A stretch of 64,000 nucleotides of DNA from Halosimplex aquaticum (lineage in GTDB: Archaea > Halobacteriota > Halobacteria > Halobacteriales > Haloarculaceae), in the NCBI RefSeq assembly GCF_028747785.1, contig NZ_CP118158.1:3410001-3474000 (forward strand), given 5' to 3'. The notes beneath the pieces were generated by a model. That model saw nothing but the letters and a program-made list of their open reading frames with translations, did no database searches and was not told the DNA's origin. Below, piece by piece: positions 7,211 through 16,368 of the stretch. Position 1 is the first letter of the stretch; the number at the start of each line of letters is the position of its first letter. The position numbers and the translations under genes were made by a program.

Positions 7211-9403
7211 ATGACACGCGGTAACGAGAATCGAAGGTCGGACACGGAGGTTGACCAGTACAGGCGGAAACTGTTGGCCGCGTTGGGTGCAGCCGGCACC
7301 GCCGGACTTGCCGGGTGTGGCGGCAACGACGGCGACGGCGGGACCCCCGGCGACGGCGGCGACAGTAGCGATGGGAACGACGGCGGCGGCGGAGGCGGCG
7401 ACGGAACCTCGGGCGGTGGCGGCGACGGCGGAGACGGTGGTGACGGAACTGCGAGCGGCAATGTGGAGCAGTTCCCGGACCGCAACTACGTGACGTTCGA
7501 GGGCGAACTCAGTAGCGACCGCCTCCGGTTCAACAAGTACTACCACCGGAGCCAGATGCCGCGCTTCGTGTACCCGTTCATGTACGCGAAGAAGACGATG
7601 ATGCACCAGGAGACCGCCGAGCGGATCCCGCACATCGTCAAGAACTGGGAGATCGTCGACGAGACGGAGATCAAGGTCCAGTTCCGCGACGACAGCGCCT
7701 GGGCGGTCGCGAATCCGGACGACCCCAACGACATCAACGGGACGCCGGTCAAGCCGTCCGACTGGGGGTACTCCCTCCGGCTGGCGCGCTGGAACGACCT
7801 CTCGCCCGACGAGATCCGCGATCAGAACCCCAACGGCGAACCCCTCAGCGCGTTCCAGGCCATCACCAGTATCGAGTTCGACGACGACGCTGGCACGCTG
7901 ACCGTGCGCAGCGAACCCGGCTGGTTCGACATCTTCAGCGAGACTGCGCAGATCGACATGCTCAGCCTCTCGCACCCCAACAACCAGTCGCTCGGTGAGT
8001 CCCTCGCCACGATGGCACAGGACATCAAGCCGATCCACGACAAGGCGAAGAAGCTCGAGTGGGCCCAGCCCGAGGGGACGGCGACGGCCAACAGCGGGGA
8101 TCCGTCCTACCGGACGGGGCTCATCCAGGGCGAACTCGACAAGCTCCGCCAGCGCGGCGAAGGCGAGATCCAGAAGCCCAAGAACATCCCGTGTTCCGGG
8201 CCGTTCGTGCTGCAGGAAGTCCGCGAGGACCAGGTCATCCTCAAGAAGAACCCCGAGTACTTCCTCTCGGACCAGATCAACTGGAACACGGTCCAGGTCA
8301 ACATCATCCCGAACCAGCAGTCCCAGGTGCAGGCGCTGCAGAACAGCATCCTCGACGGCGTCAACGGTCGGGTCTTGAAACCCAACCCCAGCACCATCGA
8401 CAACATGCCGGAGGAGTTCCGGCGTGTCAACCACACCGGTGGCGGCCAGTACGGTCTGTCGATGAACGCCCAGGCCAACGAGTACCTCGGCGACCCGCTC
8501 GTCCGGCAGGCGTTCAACTTCGCGATCAACAAAAAGCAGATCGCTCAGGTCCGCAACCGCTACTCCAACGAGAAGCTGCCGTACCCGGCGGGCCTGCTCG
8601 ACCCGGTTCAGCGGAGCTACGTCAAGGACGCCGGGATGGTCGACGCGTTCACCCGCTACGACCAGAACAAGAGCAAGGGGGCCGCGCTCATGAAGGAGGC
8701 CGGCTTCACCAAGGAGAACGGCTCCTGGATCACGCCCGACGGCGATCCGTTCGAGCTGACGCTGTTGACCGGTGGCTCGACGGTGCAAGTCGAATCGACG
8801 GTCATCGCCTTCCTCAACGACTTCGGCGTCAACGTCAGCCTCCAGAAGGTCGACTCGACGGTCGCCGACCAGCGGAAGGGCGACGGCGACTTCGAGCTGA
8901 CGATGTACGAGTGGCCGTTCGCGAGTACCGCCGGCATGTGGTTCCGCATGGTCCAGCAGAGCGACCGGCGCCACCGGTTCGGGAGCCTCTGGAGTGACGA
9001 GTACGTCAAGAAGTTCGCCAACAAGTACGACAACGTCCAGAACAAGGAGTACGACTGGACGATGAACCTCGAGGGCGCGACGCCCGAACAGCAGAAGGAG
9101 TTCACGCTCAAGGCGCCGCCGGTCGGCAAGCCCGACGGCGAACTGAAAGAGTACCCCGTCTGGTTCTACGACACCCAGCTCGGGCAGAACCTCGACGAGG
9201 AGACTCGCGCCAAGTACCAGCGGCGGCTCTGCTGGGTCTTCAACTACCAGCTGCCGATCGCGCCGTTCGTGCAGAGCTTCGAGATGGCCTTCCAGGACAC
9301 GGCCAACTGGACCGCGCCGGAGGACGAGTCCGAGTGGCAGATGAACCTGCCCGTCTTCCAGCTCATCCAGCAGGGCAAGATCCAGGCCACGTCGGGTAAC
9401 TGA
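7211..9403 (+). CDS. ABC transporter substrate-binding protein, family 5 (transporter 1)
   Basis: A 730-residue Tat lipoprotein. A TTG at 7196 is in frame but ATG 7211 fits better. YRRKLLAALGAAG carries the twin arginine, LAGC is the lipobox with Cys near residue 35, and a long Gly/Asp linker (about residues 36-84) tethers the domain to the membrane. The folded part has the family-5 features AQIDMLSLSHPN, CSGPFVLQEV and PLVRQAFNFAINKKQI. Family-5 proteins bind peptides or oligosaccharides. Matching permeases and ATPases occur 7 kb downstream (16369-20660) with an unrelated gene block in between. An oligosaccharide from pectin or rhamnogalacturonan is the likely ligand (inference). TATA-like GTTAAATAC lies at 7177-7185. 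Confidence 0.9.
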   Translation: MTRGNENRRSDTEVDQYRRKLLAALGAAGTAGLAGCGGNDGDGGTPGDGGDSSDGNDGGGGGGDGTSGGGGDGGDGGDGTASGNVEQFPDRNYVTFEGELSSDRLRFNKYYHRSQMPRFVYPFMYAKKTMMHQETAERIPHIVKNWEIVDETEIKVQFRDDSAWAVANPDDPNDINGTPVKPSDWGYSLRLARWNDLSPDEIRDQNPNGEPLSAFQAITSIEFDDDAGTLTVRSEPGWFDIFSETAQIDMLSLSHPNNQSLGESLATMAQDIKPIHDKAKKLEWAQPEGTATANSGDPSYRTGLIQGELDKLRQRGEGEIQKPKNIPCSGPFVLQEVREDQVILKKNPEYFLSDQINWNTVQVNIIPNQQSQVQALQNSILDGVNGRVLKPNPSTIDNMPEEFRRVNHTGGGQYGLSMNAQANEYLGDPLVRQAFNFAINKKQIAQVRNRYSNEKLPYPAGLLDPVQRSYVKDAGMVDAFTRYDQNKSKGAALMKEAGFTKENGSWITPDGDPFELTLLTGGSTVQVESTVIAFLNDFGVNVSLQKVDSTVADQRKGDGDFELTMYEWPFASTAGMWFRMVQQSDRRHRFGSLWSDEYVKKFANKYDNVQNKEYDWTMNLEGATPEQQKEFTLKAPPVGKPDGELKEYPVWFYDTQLGQNLDEETRAKYQRRLCWVFNYQLPIAPFVQSFEMAFQDTANWTAPEDESEWQMNLPVFQLIQQGKIQATSGN

Positions 9404-9614
9404 CGGCCCGGTTCCGCCGCCGCGGTCTTCGCACAGCAGACCACGTCCGACACTCGATTCCCGTCGCCGGTCGGCGTCTCACGCCGACCCGATTCTCGTT
9501 CGGCGCGGCTGGTTGTTCCGGCGCGCTCGACGCTCGTTCTCGTCTCACATCGTCAGGAGTTCGTCTCGATCGTTCCGACCCGCAGCCACGCCGATCCTCG
9601 CCGGACCGACCCGC

Positions 9615-10622
9615 TTACCGGAGCGCGTCGACCGACACCAGCGTCACCCGCGGGACGCCGTCGATCGTCGCCGTGTACAGCAGCCAGCGGTCGCCGCAGA
9701 CGAACTGCGGGCGAGGCGTCCACGCGCCGCTCACCGGAACCGGGTCCGAGAGGGTCCGCTCGCGGTCGTCGCGCCTGTCGTAGACCGACACGCGAACGGA
9801 CTCACCGTCGGCGACCGTCGCCGCCAGCAGGTCGCCGTCGCGAGTCGCGTCGGCCTCCCGCGCGGACGTCGCCCAGACCCGCTCTCGGCGTCCCGCTTCG
9901 AGGTGTACCAGCCCCACGCCCCGACGCGGTTCGACGTACCAGAGGCCCGTCCCGCCCTCGTTCCACCGGAGGTCGCTGTGGTGGTCGGGAAGCAACTGCC
10001 CGAGCGGCCGAGCGCCCAGCCCCTCGCGGGCCAGCCACGCCTCCCCGCCGACGCCGTCGGTCGCGTCTCGCGCCAGCAGTGCCAGCGACGCGTCCGAGGG
10101 GCTGAACCGGACCGTGTCGTAGCGCCGGTCGCGGGTGTGCCAGACGGCCGTCGTCCCCTCCTCCGCGGAGAGCGTCACCAGCCGCGACTCGTCGTCGGTC
10201 GCGAACACTGCCGCGAACTGCTCACCGTCGGCCGAGCGGGTCAGCCCAGCGGCGGCCGTGCCCGGAACGGTTCCGGGGTCGAACCGGCCGACCGACCGCG
10301 GTTCCGCCGGCCGCTCCGGGTCGTGCGCCGCGACGGCGTGGCCGTCGAGGACGTAGGCCGTTCCCGATTCGGCGTCGACCAACGGCGTCGGGCCGTCGGG
10401 CGTCGCGGCCGTCGCGGACTGGACGGCGCCGGTCTCCGCGTCGAGGACGCCGAGCGTCGGCGTCTCCCCACCGGCGTACAGCCAGACGGACCGGTCGGTG
10501 CTGACGGGGGCCACCCGCCGGGGGCCGACGCTCCGGGTCGGGTCGACGAGGCGATAGCGGTCGATCCCCTCGCGCGGGACGCGCCGGAAGCGCGGTGTCT
10601 CCGCGAGGCCGGGGTCCGTCAC
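9615..10622 (-). CDS. beta-propeller protein
   Basis: I place the start at GTG 10622 (MTDPGLAETP), because GGAGGTG sits about eight bases upstream on the minus strand and a TATA element (GATTTATACG, about 10682-10691) precedes it; the frame's earlier ATG codons lie before that promoter. That gives 335 residues. Repeats of the kind SVWLYAGGETPTLGVLDAETG, ADGEQFAAVFATDDES, YDTVRFSPSDASLALLARD and DLRWNEGGTGLWYVEP are strands of a seven-bladed TolB/oligogalacturonate-lyase-like propeller. No signal peptide or obvious active site is seen. A relation to the PL22 lyase at 27765 is possible but weak. Confidence 0.65.
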   Translation of the reverse strand: MTDPGLAETPRFRRVPREGIDRYRLVDPTRSVGPRRVAPVSTDRSVWLYAGGETPTLGVLDAETGAVQSATAATPDGPTPLVDAESGTAYVLDGHAVAAHDPERPAEPRSVGRFDPGTVPGTAAAGLTRSADGEQFAAVFATDDESRLVTLSAEEGTTAVWHTRDRRYDTVRFSPSDASLALLARDATDGVGGEAWLAREGLGARPLGQLLPDHHSDLRWNEGGTGLWYVEPRRGVGLVHLEAGRRERVWATSAREADATRDGDLLAATVADGESVRVSVYDRRDDRERTLSDPVPVSGAWTPRPQFVCGDRWLLYTATIDGVPRVTLVSVDALR

Positions 10623-10967
10623 CGCCAGGGCACCTCCGCCGTGCGAGCGCGACTCATTGCCGAACCAGAACCGGGGAGCGCGTATAAATCGTCCGCGACG
10701 GCGGCGGGGGCCGTCGCTCCGATCGGCTCGCAGCACTCCCCCCGACGCGGTCTGCCGATCCGGGCGCGAAGCGGCGCCCGAGAGCCGCTGCCCCGAAGAC
10801 GGCGTTTCGACGGTTCTCGGCGGGCTGTTCCCGGCCATCGGAAAAAACTTAAACAGGTGACCGCTCATTCAGTGTAGTATGAGACGCGTTACCGACAGTG
10901 CAATTATCGGATCGGACGGCACCGGCGTTCGACTCGACACGCTCGGTCACGGGGTTGGCGGCGTCGC
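10623..10967. other. intergenic region between divergent genes
   Basis: 345 bases holding two divergent promoters: GATTTATACG (minus, about 10682-10691) for the propeller gene and CTTAAAC (plus, about 10849) for the DUF4129 cluster, plus the possible leader peptide at 10879. Nothing else was recognised. Confidence 0.5.
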
Positions 10968-10971
10968 ATGA
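10879..10971 (+). CDS. possible 30-residue leader peptide coupled to the DUF4129 gene
   Basis: The ATG at 10879 lies about 28 bases after a TATA-like CTTAAAC (about 10849), where a leaderless transcript would begin. The frame encodes 30 residues (MRRVTDSAIIG to HGVGGVA) and its TGA overlaps the ATG of the next gene (ATGA at 10968-10971). The arrangement suggests translational coupling. No homologue is recognised; it could equally be a chance frame in the leader. Confidence 0.35.
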   Translation: MRRVTDSAIIGSDGTGVRLDTLGHGVGGVA

Positions 10972-11957
10972 GCCAGAGTGTCAGTCGAGACGTCGCGATG
11001 CCGCTGATCGTCGCGATCCTCTGTATCGTGGGTATCGGGATGATCGCGGCGACGGTCGACTCCGCCCAGACCATCGGCGGGGGCGGGGGCGGCGGGATCA
11101 TCGAACAGCCCGATCAGGGGGAACAGCCCGGACAGGAGAACCCCAGCGGGCCCGGGGAGTTCGGATCGGGGAACCCGAGCGACACGCCCGAGCGTAACGT
11201 CCTCCAGATATCGGCGTGTATCGAGTTTCTCAGTTCCACCCTCGGGACCCTGCTCGTCGTGGTGGGCTTCCTGGGCGTGATCGGGCTGGTCTACCACCGG
11301 TTCAACTTCTCCGCGGCGCTGCTGACCAGCTGGGCGCTCCTCCCGCCGGTGGCGCTGGTGTACTTCCTCGGGACCAACTGCGCGTCCTCGGGGCCCAGCG
11401 GACCGCCCGGGGGAGGCGGTGGTAACCCCATCCCCGGCGGCGACACCGCGCCCGTCTCGCCGCTGACGAACGTCCCCTCGTGGGCCATCGGGCTGCTGGT
11501 CGGCCTCGTCCTCGTCGGTGCGGTCGGAGCGCTCTACCGCTCGATGGGCGAGGAAGAGATCGTCGTCGTCGAGGACGACGAGATCGACGACGGCCCCGAC
11601 CTCGACCAGTTCGCCGAGGCGGCGGGCCGTGCGGCCGACCGCATCGAGGAACACAACGCCGACGTCGACAACGCGGTCTACCGCGCGTGGGTCGAGATGA
11701 CCGACCTGCTCGACGTCGACGACCCGGAGATGTACACCCCCGGGGAGTTCGCGGAGACGGCGATCGCGCTGGGCATGGCCGAAGACCACGTGCGAGAGCT
11801 CACGCGGCTGTTCAACGAGGTCCGCTACGGCGGCCGCGACGCCGCGGACCGCGAGGACCAGGCGCTCGACATCCTCCGGAACATCGAGTCGGAGTACAGC
11901 GGCGACGACCAGACCGACGGCGACCAACGGGAGGGCCAGAACGATGAGTCACAGTAA
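10968..11957 (+). CDS. DUF4129-domain membrane protein
   Basis: A 329-residue protein. Transmembrane segments lie at about 10-28, 88-110, 114-132 and 168-187. A Gly/Pro/Glu-rich extracytoplasmic stretch lies between the first two, and a second Gly/Pro-rich loop at 140-160. The cytoplasmic C-terminus (about 210-305) contains YRAWVEMTDLLDV, YTPGEFAETAIALG and LTRLFNEVRYGG, the DUF4129 signature. DUF4129, DUF58 and MoxR proteins form conserved clusters thought to assist protein assembly or envelope functions. It overlaps the downstream ATG at 11944, so translational coupling is likely. Confidence 0.85.
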   Translation: MSQSVSRDVAMPLIVAILCIVGIGMIAATVDSAQTIGGGGGGGIIEQPDQGEQPGQENPSGPGEFGSGNPSDTPERNVLQISACIEFLSSTLGTLLVVVGFLGVIGLVYHRFNFSAALLTSWALLPPVALVYFLGTNCASSGPSGPPGGGGGNPIPGGDTAPVSPLTNVPSWAIGLLVGLVLVGAVGALYRSMGEEEIVVVEDDEIDDGPDLDQFAEAAGRAADRIEEHNADVDNAVYRAWVEMTDLLDVDDPEMYTPGEFAETAIALGMAEDHVRELTRLFNEVRYGGRDAADREDQALDILRNIESEYSGDDQTDGDQREGQNDESQ

Positions 11958-12018
11958 CACGACGACGAACGGCGCGAGTACCGACGCGGGTAGTCCGGGG
12001 TGGTGCCGATGGACGTAG
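11944..12018 (+). CDS. 24-residue frame, probable displaced N-terminus of the DUF58 protein
   Basis: The ATG at 11944 overlaps the end of the DUF4129 gene, as expected for the next gene of an operon. The frame (MSHSNTTTNGASTDAGSPG...) stops at 12016-12018, just after the DUF58 start in another frame. Adding one G to the GGGG run at 11997-12000 would join both frames into one protein. Either a real one-base deletion or a sequencing error is possible; the DUF58 protein can restart at 12009. Confidence 0.45.
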   Translation: MSHSNTTTNGASTDAGSPGWCRWT

Positions 12019-14018
12019 ACGACGTCGTCCGGTTGGCGCTTGCCGCCATCGGTGCGGTCGTGTTCATCCTCGGGGCGGCCACGTACCTGCTCGTCGACCC
12101 GTTCGCGGACATGCTCCCCTCGACGTTCGCCGTCGTGGCGCTCGCGGGCCTCGTGGCGTTCCTGCTGGGGCTGTGGGCGATCCGGACGGCGTACAAGGGC
12201 GGGGTCGACCAGACGGCGATCCCGGACGTCGAGCTCCCGCGGTCGTTCCCCGCGCCGGGGTCGGACCTGGACCTGACGCTCTACCGGCTGACCCACCTCC
12301 GGCAGGGGACCTCGGAGTACCGCGACCAGATCCAGGAGCGCCTGGCCGAGGCCGCGGTGTCGGCCATCCGCCAGCGCGAGAACTGCACGCGCGCGGAGGC
12401 GGTCCACCAGCTCGAGGAAGGCGAGTGGACCGACAACTACCAGGCCGCCTCGTTCTTCGCCGGCGGCTCGCCGCCCAGCCAGTCCCGGCTCGACCGGTGG
12501 CTCGGCGACGACGAGACGCCCTACGAGCAGTGGGTCGACACCACCGTCGACGCGATCGCCGAGTACGCCGGCATCGAGACGGCCACCGAGCCCGAGGTGA
12601 CGACCGACGACGGCGACAGCGGCGGACTGCTCTCGGGGCTCCGCGGCGGCGACGGCGACGAGGGGCCGCGCGCCCAGGCCGGCTACCGCGACCAGTACGT
12701 CGACGAGAACGCCGAGCGGATCACCGACTCCATCGTCTACAACGAGCTGATCGAGACGGGGCAGTGGCGCGGCGTCACCGCCTTCGCGCTCGTGGCAATC
12801 GGCTGGGGCGTCATCACCGCGACGCCCGCCGTCGTCCTCGTGGCCGTCCTCGGCGTCGCGTTCTCGGCGTACGCTCGCGCGGCGGTGCCCCCCAGGCTGG
12901 CGGCCCTGGAGGTCGAGCGCACGTTCGACGAGTCGGACGTGACGCCCGGCGAGGTCGTCGAGGTGACCGTCACCGTCGAGAACACCGGCGGCTCGTTCGT
13001 CCCCGACCTGCGGCTGGTCGACCGCGTGCCCGGGAACATGCGCGTGGTGAGCGGGACGCCCCGGCTGGCGACCGCCCTCGGATCGGGCGACACCGCCACG
13101 TTCACCTACCAGGTCGTCGCCGAGCGCGGCACCCACGAGTGGCCGCTGCTCGCGATCGGCCGCGACTTCTCCGGGGCGCTCGAGCGCGAGGCCATCGTCG
13201 ACGTCGAGGGGGAGATCCAGTGCGTCCCCTCGCTGCGGACGACCGCGGAGATGCCCGTCCGCCAGCAGACCTCGCTGTACTCCGGCCAGGAGAACACCTC
13301 CACGGGCGGCTCCGGTCTGGAGTTCTTCGCGGTCCGCGAGTACCGCGAGAGCGACCCGATGAACCGCATCGACTGGAAGCGCCAGGCCCGCACGGGCGAA
13401 CTGGCGACCATCGACTTCCGCCTGGAGCGGGCGGCCTCGCTGGTGTTCCTGTTCGACGCGCGCGACGCCTCCTACGTCGCGCCGGAACCGGGCGAACACC
13501 ACGCTGTCGACCGCAGCGTCGAAGCGGCCGTCGAGGCCTTCGGCGCACTCTCCGACCAGGGCAACATGGTCGGGCTCGCGGCGTTCGACACGGTGCCCTG
13601 TTGGCTCGCGCCCAGCGCCGGTGACGCGCACCTCGAACGCGCTCGCCGGATGTTCGCGAGCCACCCGGCGATGTCCTCGACGCCGCCCGAGGAGGCGGAG
13701 ACCGAGGGCCACTACGTGGACCCGATGACCCACGTCAGGAGCCAGCTCTCGCCGGAGTCACAGCTCGTGTTGTTCTCGCCGCTGACGGACGACTACACGG
13801 TCGAGGTCGCCCGCCGCCTCGACTCGTCGGGCCACCGGGTGACGGTCATCAGCCCCGACCCGACGGCCGACCGGACCGTGGGCCAGCGGCTGGCCCGCAT
13901 CGAACGGACCATGCGGATCGCGACGCTCCGCGAGCGGGACATCCGCGTCGTCGACTGGGAATACGACAGCATGCTCGGACTTGCACTCGACGAGGCACGA
14001 CAGAGGTGGGCCGTATGA
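12009..14018 (+). CDS. DUF58 domain protein
   Basis: 669 residues from ATG 12009 (GTG 12000 and 12003 are in-frame alternatives). Two transmembrane helices lie near the N-terminus (about 5-25 and 35-55) and a hydrophobic pair around 255-290. A CARDB/DUF11-like Ig domain follows (VERTFDESDVTPGEVVEVTVTVEN), then the DUF58 core (GLEFFAVREYRESDPMNRIDWK) running into a vWA-like domain (LVFLFDARDAS). It is the partner of the MoxR ATPase encoded at 14700. It overlaps the next ATG by four bases (ATGA at 14015-14018). Confidence 0.9.
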   Translation: MDVDDVVRLALAAIGAVVFILGAATYLLVDPFADMLPSTFAVVALAGLVAFLLGLWAIRTAYKGGVDQTAIPDVELPRSFPAPGSDLDLTLYRLTHLRQGTSEYRDQIQERLAEAAVSAIRQRENCTRAEAVHQLEEGEWTDNYQAASFFAGGSPPSQSRLDRWLGDDETPYEQWVDTTVDAIAEYAGIETATEPEVTTDDGDSGGLLSGLRGGDGDEGPRAQAGYRDQYVDENAERITDSIVYNELIETGQWRGVTAFALVAIGWGVITATPAVVLVAVLGVAFSAYARAAVPPRLAALEVERTFDESDVTPGEVVEVTVTVENTGGSFVPDLRLVDRVPGNMRVVSGTPRLATALGSGDTATFTYQVVAERGTHEWPLLAIGRDFSGALEREAIVDVEGEIQCVPSLRTTAEMPVRQQTSLYSGQENTSTGGSGLEFFAVREYRESDPMNRIDWKRQARTGELATIDFRLERAASLVFLFDARDASYVAPEPGEHHAVDRSVEAAVEAFGALSDQGNMVGLAAFDTVPCWLAPSAGDAHLERARRMFASHPAMSSTPPEEAETEGHYVDPMTHVRSQLSPESQLVLFSPLTDDYTVEVARRLDSSGHRVTVISPDPTADRTVGQRLARIERTMRIATLRERDIRVVDWEYDSMLGLALDEARQRWAV

Positions 14019-14542
14019 GCGTCGAACAGGAGGACTTCTCGACCGTCACGGTCGACCACTCGCCGACGAGAGTCAGTTCGATCGCGGCCGTCGTCGCCGC
14101 GGTGATCGCCGGCGTGACCAGCGCTCCCTTCGCGCTGTACGCGGTCCCGCTGGGCTTCGGCGGCATCGCCGTCCTCGCGTCGGGCCTGTTCATGGGGTCG
14201 AGCCGTCTCCGCGTGACGATGGGCGCGGCCGGCCTCTTCCTCTCGGTGCTGATCGCCGGCCTGTTCGGCACCGGCCCGGAGATACTGCTGGTCAGCGCGG
14301 CCGCGACGATCCTGGCCTGGAACTTCGGCCAGAACGCGATCAGCCTCGGCGAACAGATCGGCGCCAGTTCGCGAACCCGGCGCAACGAGATCATCCACGC
14401 CTCCGCCGCGACTATCGTCGCGATGGTCGCGACCGGCGTCGGCTACGGCGTCTACGTCGTCGGGAGCGGCGGCCGCCCGATGGCGGCGCTCGGGATGCTC
14501 TCGCTGGCGCTCGTGTTCCTCATCTGGGCGATCCGGACCTGA
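14015..14542 (+). CDS. small haloarchaeal membrane protein of the MoxR/DUF58 cluster (DUF7519-like)
   Basis: 175 residues, ATG 14015 overlapping the DUF58 stop. About five hydrophobic helices lie at roughly 24-60, 66-84, 88-112, 130-150 and 155-173. No catalytic motif is seen. Its constant association with MoxR and DUF58 genes in haloarchaea suggests a shared membrane assembly; the family name is from memory and tentative. Confidence 0.7.
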   Translation: MSVEQEDFSTVTVDHSPTRVSSIAAVVAAVIAGVTSAPFALYAVPLGFGGIAVLASGLFMGSSRLRVTMGAAGLFLSVLIAGLFGTGPEILLVSAAATILAWNFGQNAISLGEQIGASSRTRRNEIIHASAATIVAMVATGVGYGVYVVGSGGRPMAALGMLSLALVFLIWAIRT

Positions 14543-14699
14543 AGCGGCCGTCGATCCGGCCGCACTCGCTCCTTTTGGACTCGCCGGCCGCTCGACGCAG
14601 TCCGTTCCGAGAACGATCCGGCCGACAGCGGCGGTGTCGTGACCGGCCGAGGTTCTGAGAACCGACAAACATAAGTCCGATCGATGGGATTGGCATGGT

Positions 14700-15674
14700 A
14701 TGAGTACGTCTACCGGAGAGTTCACCATCCAGGAGGCCAGCGAGCGGTGCGACCAGATCATCGAAGAGATCCAGTCCGCTGTCATCGCGGACCGGGACTT
14801 CCTCGAAGAGGTCCTGCTGGCCATCCTCGCGGAGGGTCACGTCCTGCTGGAGGACGTGCCGGGGACCGGGAAGACGCTGACGGCGATGAGCTTCTCCAAC
14901 GCCTTCGGGCTGGACTTCTCGCGCATCCAGTTCACCCCGGATCTGTTGCCGAACGACGTCTCCGGGACGAACATCTACAACGAGCGGGACAACCAGTTCG
15001 AGTTCCAGCCGGGCCCGATCTTCGGTAACGTCGTCCTCGCCGACGAGATCAACCGCGCACCGCCGAAGACCCAGGCGGCGCTGCTGGAGGCGATGCAGGA
15101 GAAGCAGGTCACCATCGAGGGGGAGACCCGGCAGCTGCCCGAGCCGTTCTTCGTCATCGCGACCCAGAACCCCGTCGAGCAGGAGGGGACGTTCCCGCTC
15201 CCCGAAGCGCAGGTCGACCGCTTCTTCGTCAAGACCTCGCTCGGTTACCCCGACGACGAGGGCGAACTCGAGATCCTGCGCCGCCGGGCCGGCCGCACCC
15301 AGTCGACCCCCGAGTCCGGGCGGGTCATGGACAGCCCCGAGGAGGTCCAGGCCCTGCAGGACGTCGTCGAGACGGTCCAGACCGACGAGGACCTGCTCGT
15401 CTACCTCAAGGAGATCTGCCGGATGACCCGGGAGGACCACCGCGTCCGCACGGGCGTCTCCCCGCGCGGGACCCAGCGCCTGTTCGAGTGCACTCGCGCC
15501 CGCGCGGTCATCGAGGGCCGCGACTACGCGACCCCCGACGACGTGAAGAAGATCGCAAAGCCCGTCCTCTCCCACCGACTCGTGCTCACGCCCGAGGCCG
15601 AGGTCAACGACGTCGAGAAGGACGAGGTCGTCCAGGACGTCCTCGACGAGGTCCCGGTCCCGACCGTCAGGTAA
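14700..15674 (+). CDS. MoxR-family AAA+ ATPase
   Basis: A 324-residue protein of standard MoxR length. Walker A is VPGTGKT (about residues 55-61), Walker B is VVLADEINRAPPKTQAALLEAMQE (about 108-131), sensor 1 is VIATQNPVEQEGTFPLPEAQVDRF, and the arginine-finger/lid region includes VSPRGTQRLFECTRARA. It acts as a cytoplasmic chaperone-type ATPase with the DUF58 protein. It has a separate upstream gap of 157 bases with an ACATAAG element, so it may have its own promoter. Confidence 0.95.
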   Translation: MSTSTGEFTIQEASERCDQIIEEIQSAVIADRDFLEEVLLAILAEGHVLLEDVPGTGKTLTAMSFSNAFGLDFSRIQFTPDLLPNDVSGTNIYNERDNQFEFQPGPIFGNVVLADEINRAPPKTQAALLEAMQEKQVTIEGETRQLPEPFFVIATQNPVEQEGTFPLPEAQVDRFFVKTSLGYPDDEGELEILRRRAGRTQSTPESGRVMDSPEEVQALQDVVETVQTDEDLLVYLKEICRMTREDHRVRTGVSPRGTQRLFECTRARAVIEGRDYATPDDVKKIAKPVLSHRLVLTPEAEVNDVEKDEVVQDVLDEVPVPTVR

Positions 15675-15863
15675 CTGCTCCGCTCCGCGGCCTCGCCCGT
15701 CAGGCATCGCTTTTCCGTTGCGGTCTCCCCCGTCAGACGACGCTTTTCCGCTACTGTCTCGCCGACACCGCCGGTAGTTCACGCGGGGGCTCGACCGCGT
15801 TCGTCCCCGCGCCGTCCCCGAAAAGGGCACAAATTTAAGTCCGGTCCGTCGAATCAGGCACGT

Positions 15864-16136
15864 ATGAGCGCCGACGGTAACAAGATCCTCTGCCGACGAT
15901 GTCGTGAAACTTTCCCGATCGACGCCGAGAGTTGTCCGAACTGCGGCCGGGACGTCCGGAGCAACACGCCCTACTACGTCGGGGCGGCGATCGGCGCGGT
16001 GCTCGTGCTCTCGGCCGTCCTGACCGTGGGCGAACTCCTCGCCTACGGCGTCCTCGGCGCGGTCATCGCCGTCAGTTGCGGCTACATGATCTACCAGAAG
16101 CGCCAGCGCATCGTCGAGGAAGGCGAGTCTCTCTGA
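15864..16136 (+). CDS. zinc-ribbon membrane protein
   Basis: 90 residues. An N-terminal zinc ribbon (LCRRCRETFPIDAESCPNCG, two CxxC pairs) is followed by two transmembrane helices (about 38-59 and 61-78) and a basic tail. It is typical of haloarchaeal zinc-ribbon membrane proteins of unknown function. The TATA-like AAATTTAAG (about 15830-15838) suits a leaderless start. Confidence 0.75.
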   Translation: MSADGNKILCRRCRETFPIDAESCPNCGRDVRSNTPYYVGAAIGAVLVLSAVLTVGELLAYGVLGAVIAVSCGYMIYQKRQRIVEEGESL

Positions 16137-16368
16137 GCCAGCCTGCCGTCCCGCCGGACAGTCGGCGTCCACCGTTCCACCGTCGCGATCGCTGCCAGCA
16201 CTGACGGCTGATCTCGCCGGTTCGTCACGGCAATGGAGTGGATCCGCCGCGTCGGGTCCGGTCCTCGACCGCGGACCGTTCTCACCGGACAGCTAAGCGG
16301 CCGTATTCCCGGTCCTGAGAGGGGTTACCAAACCTTTTTATCCTGCTAGCTTGTGCCATTCGATAGCA

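Noticed and set aside
7315-7460. GGCGGCGAC tandem repeats
   Set aside because: They encode the Gly/Asp linker behind the lipobox of the binding protein, common in haloarchaeal lipoproteins.
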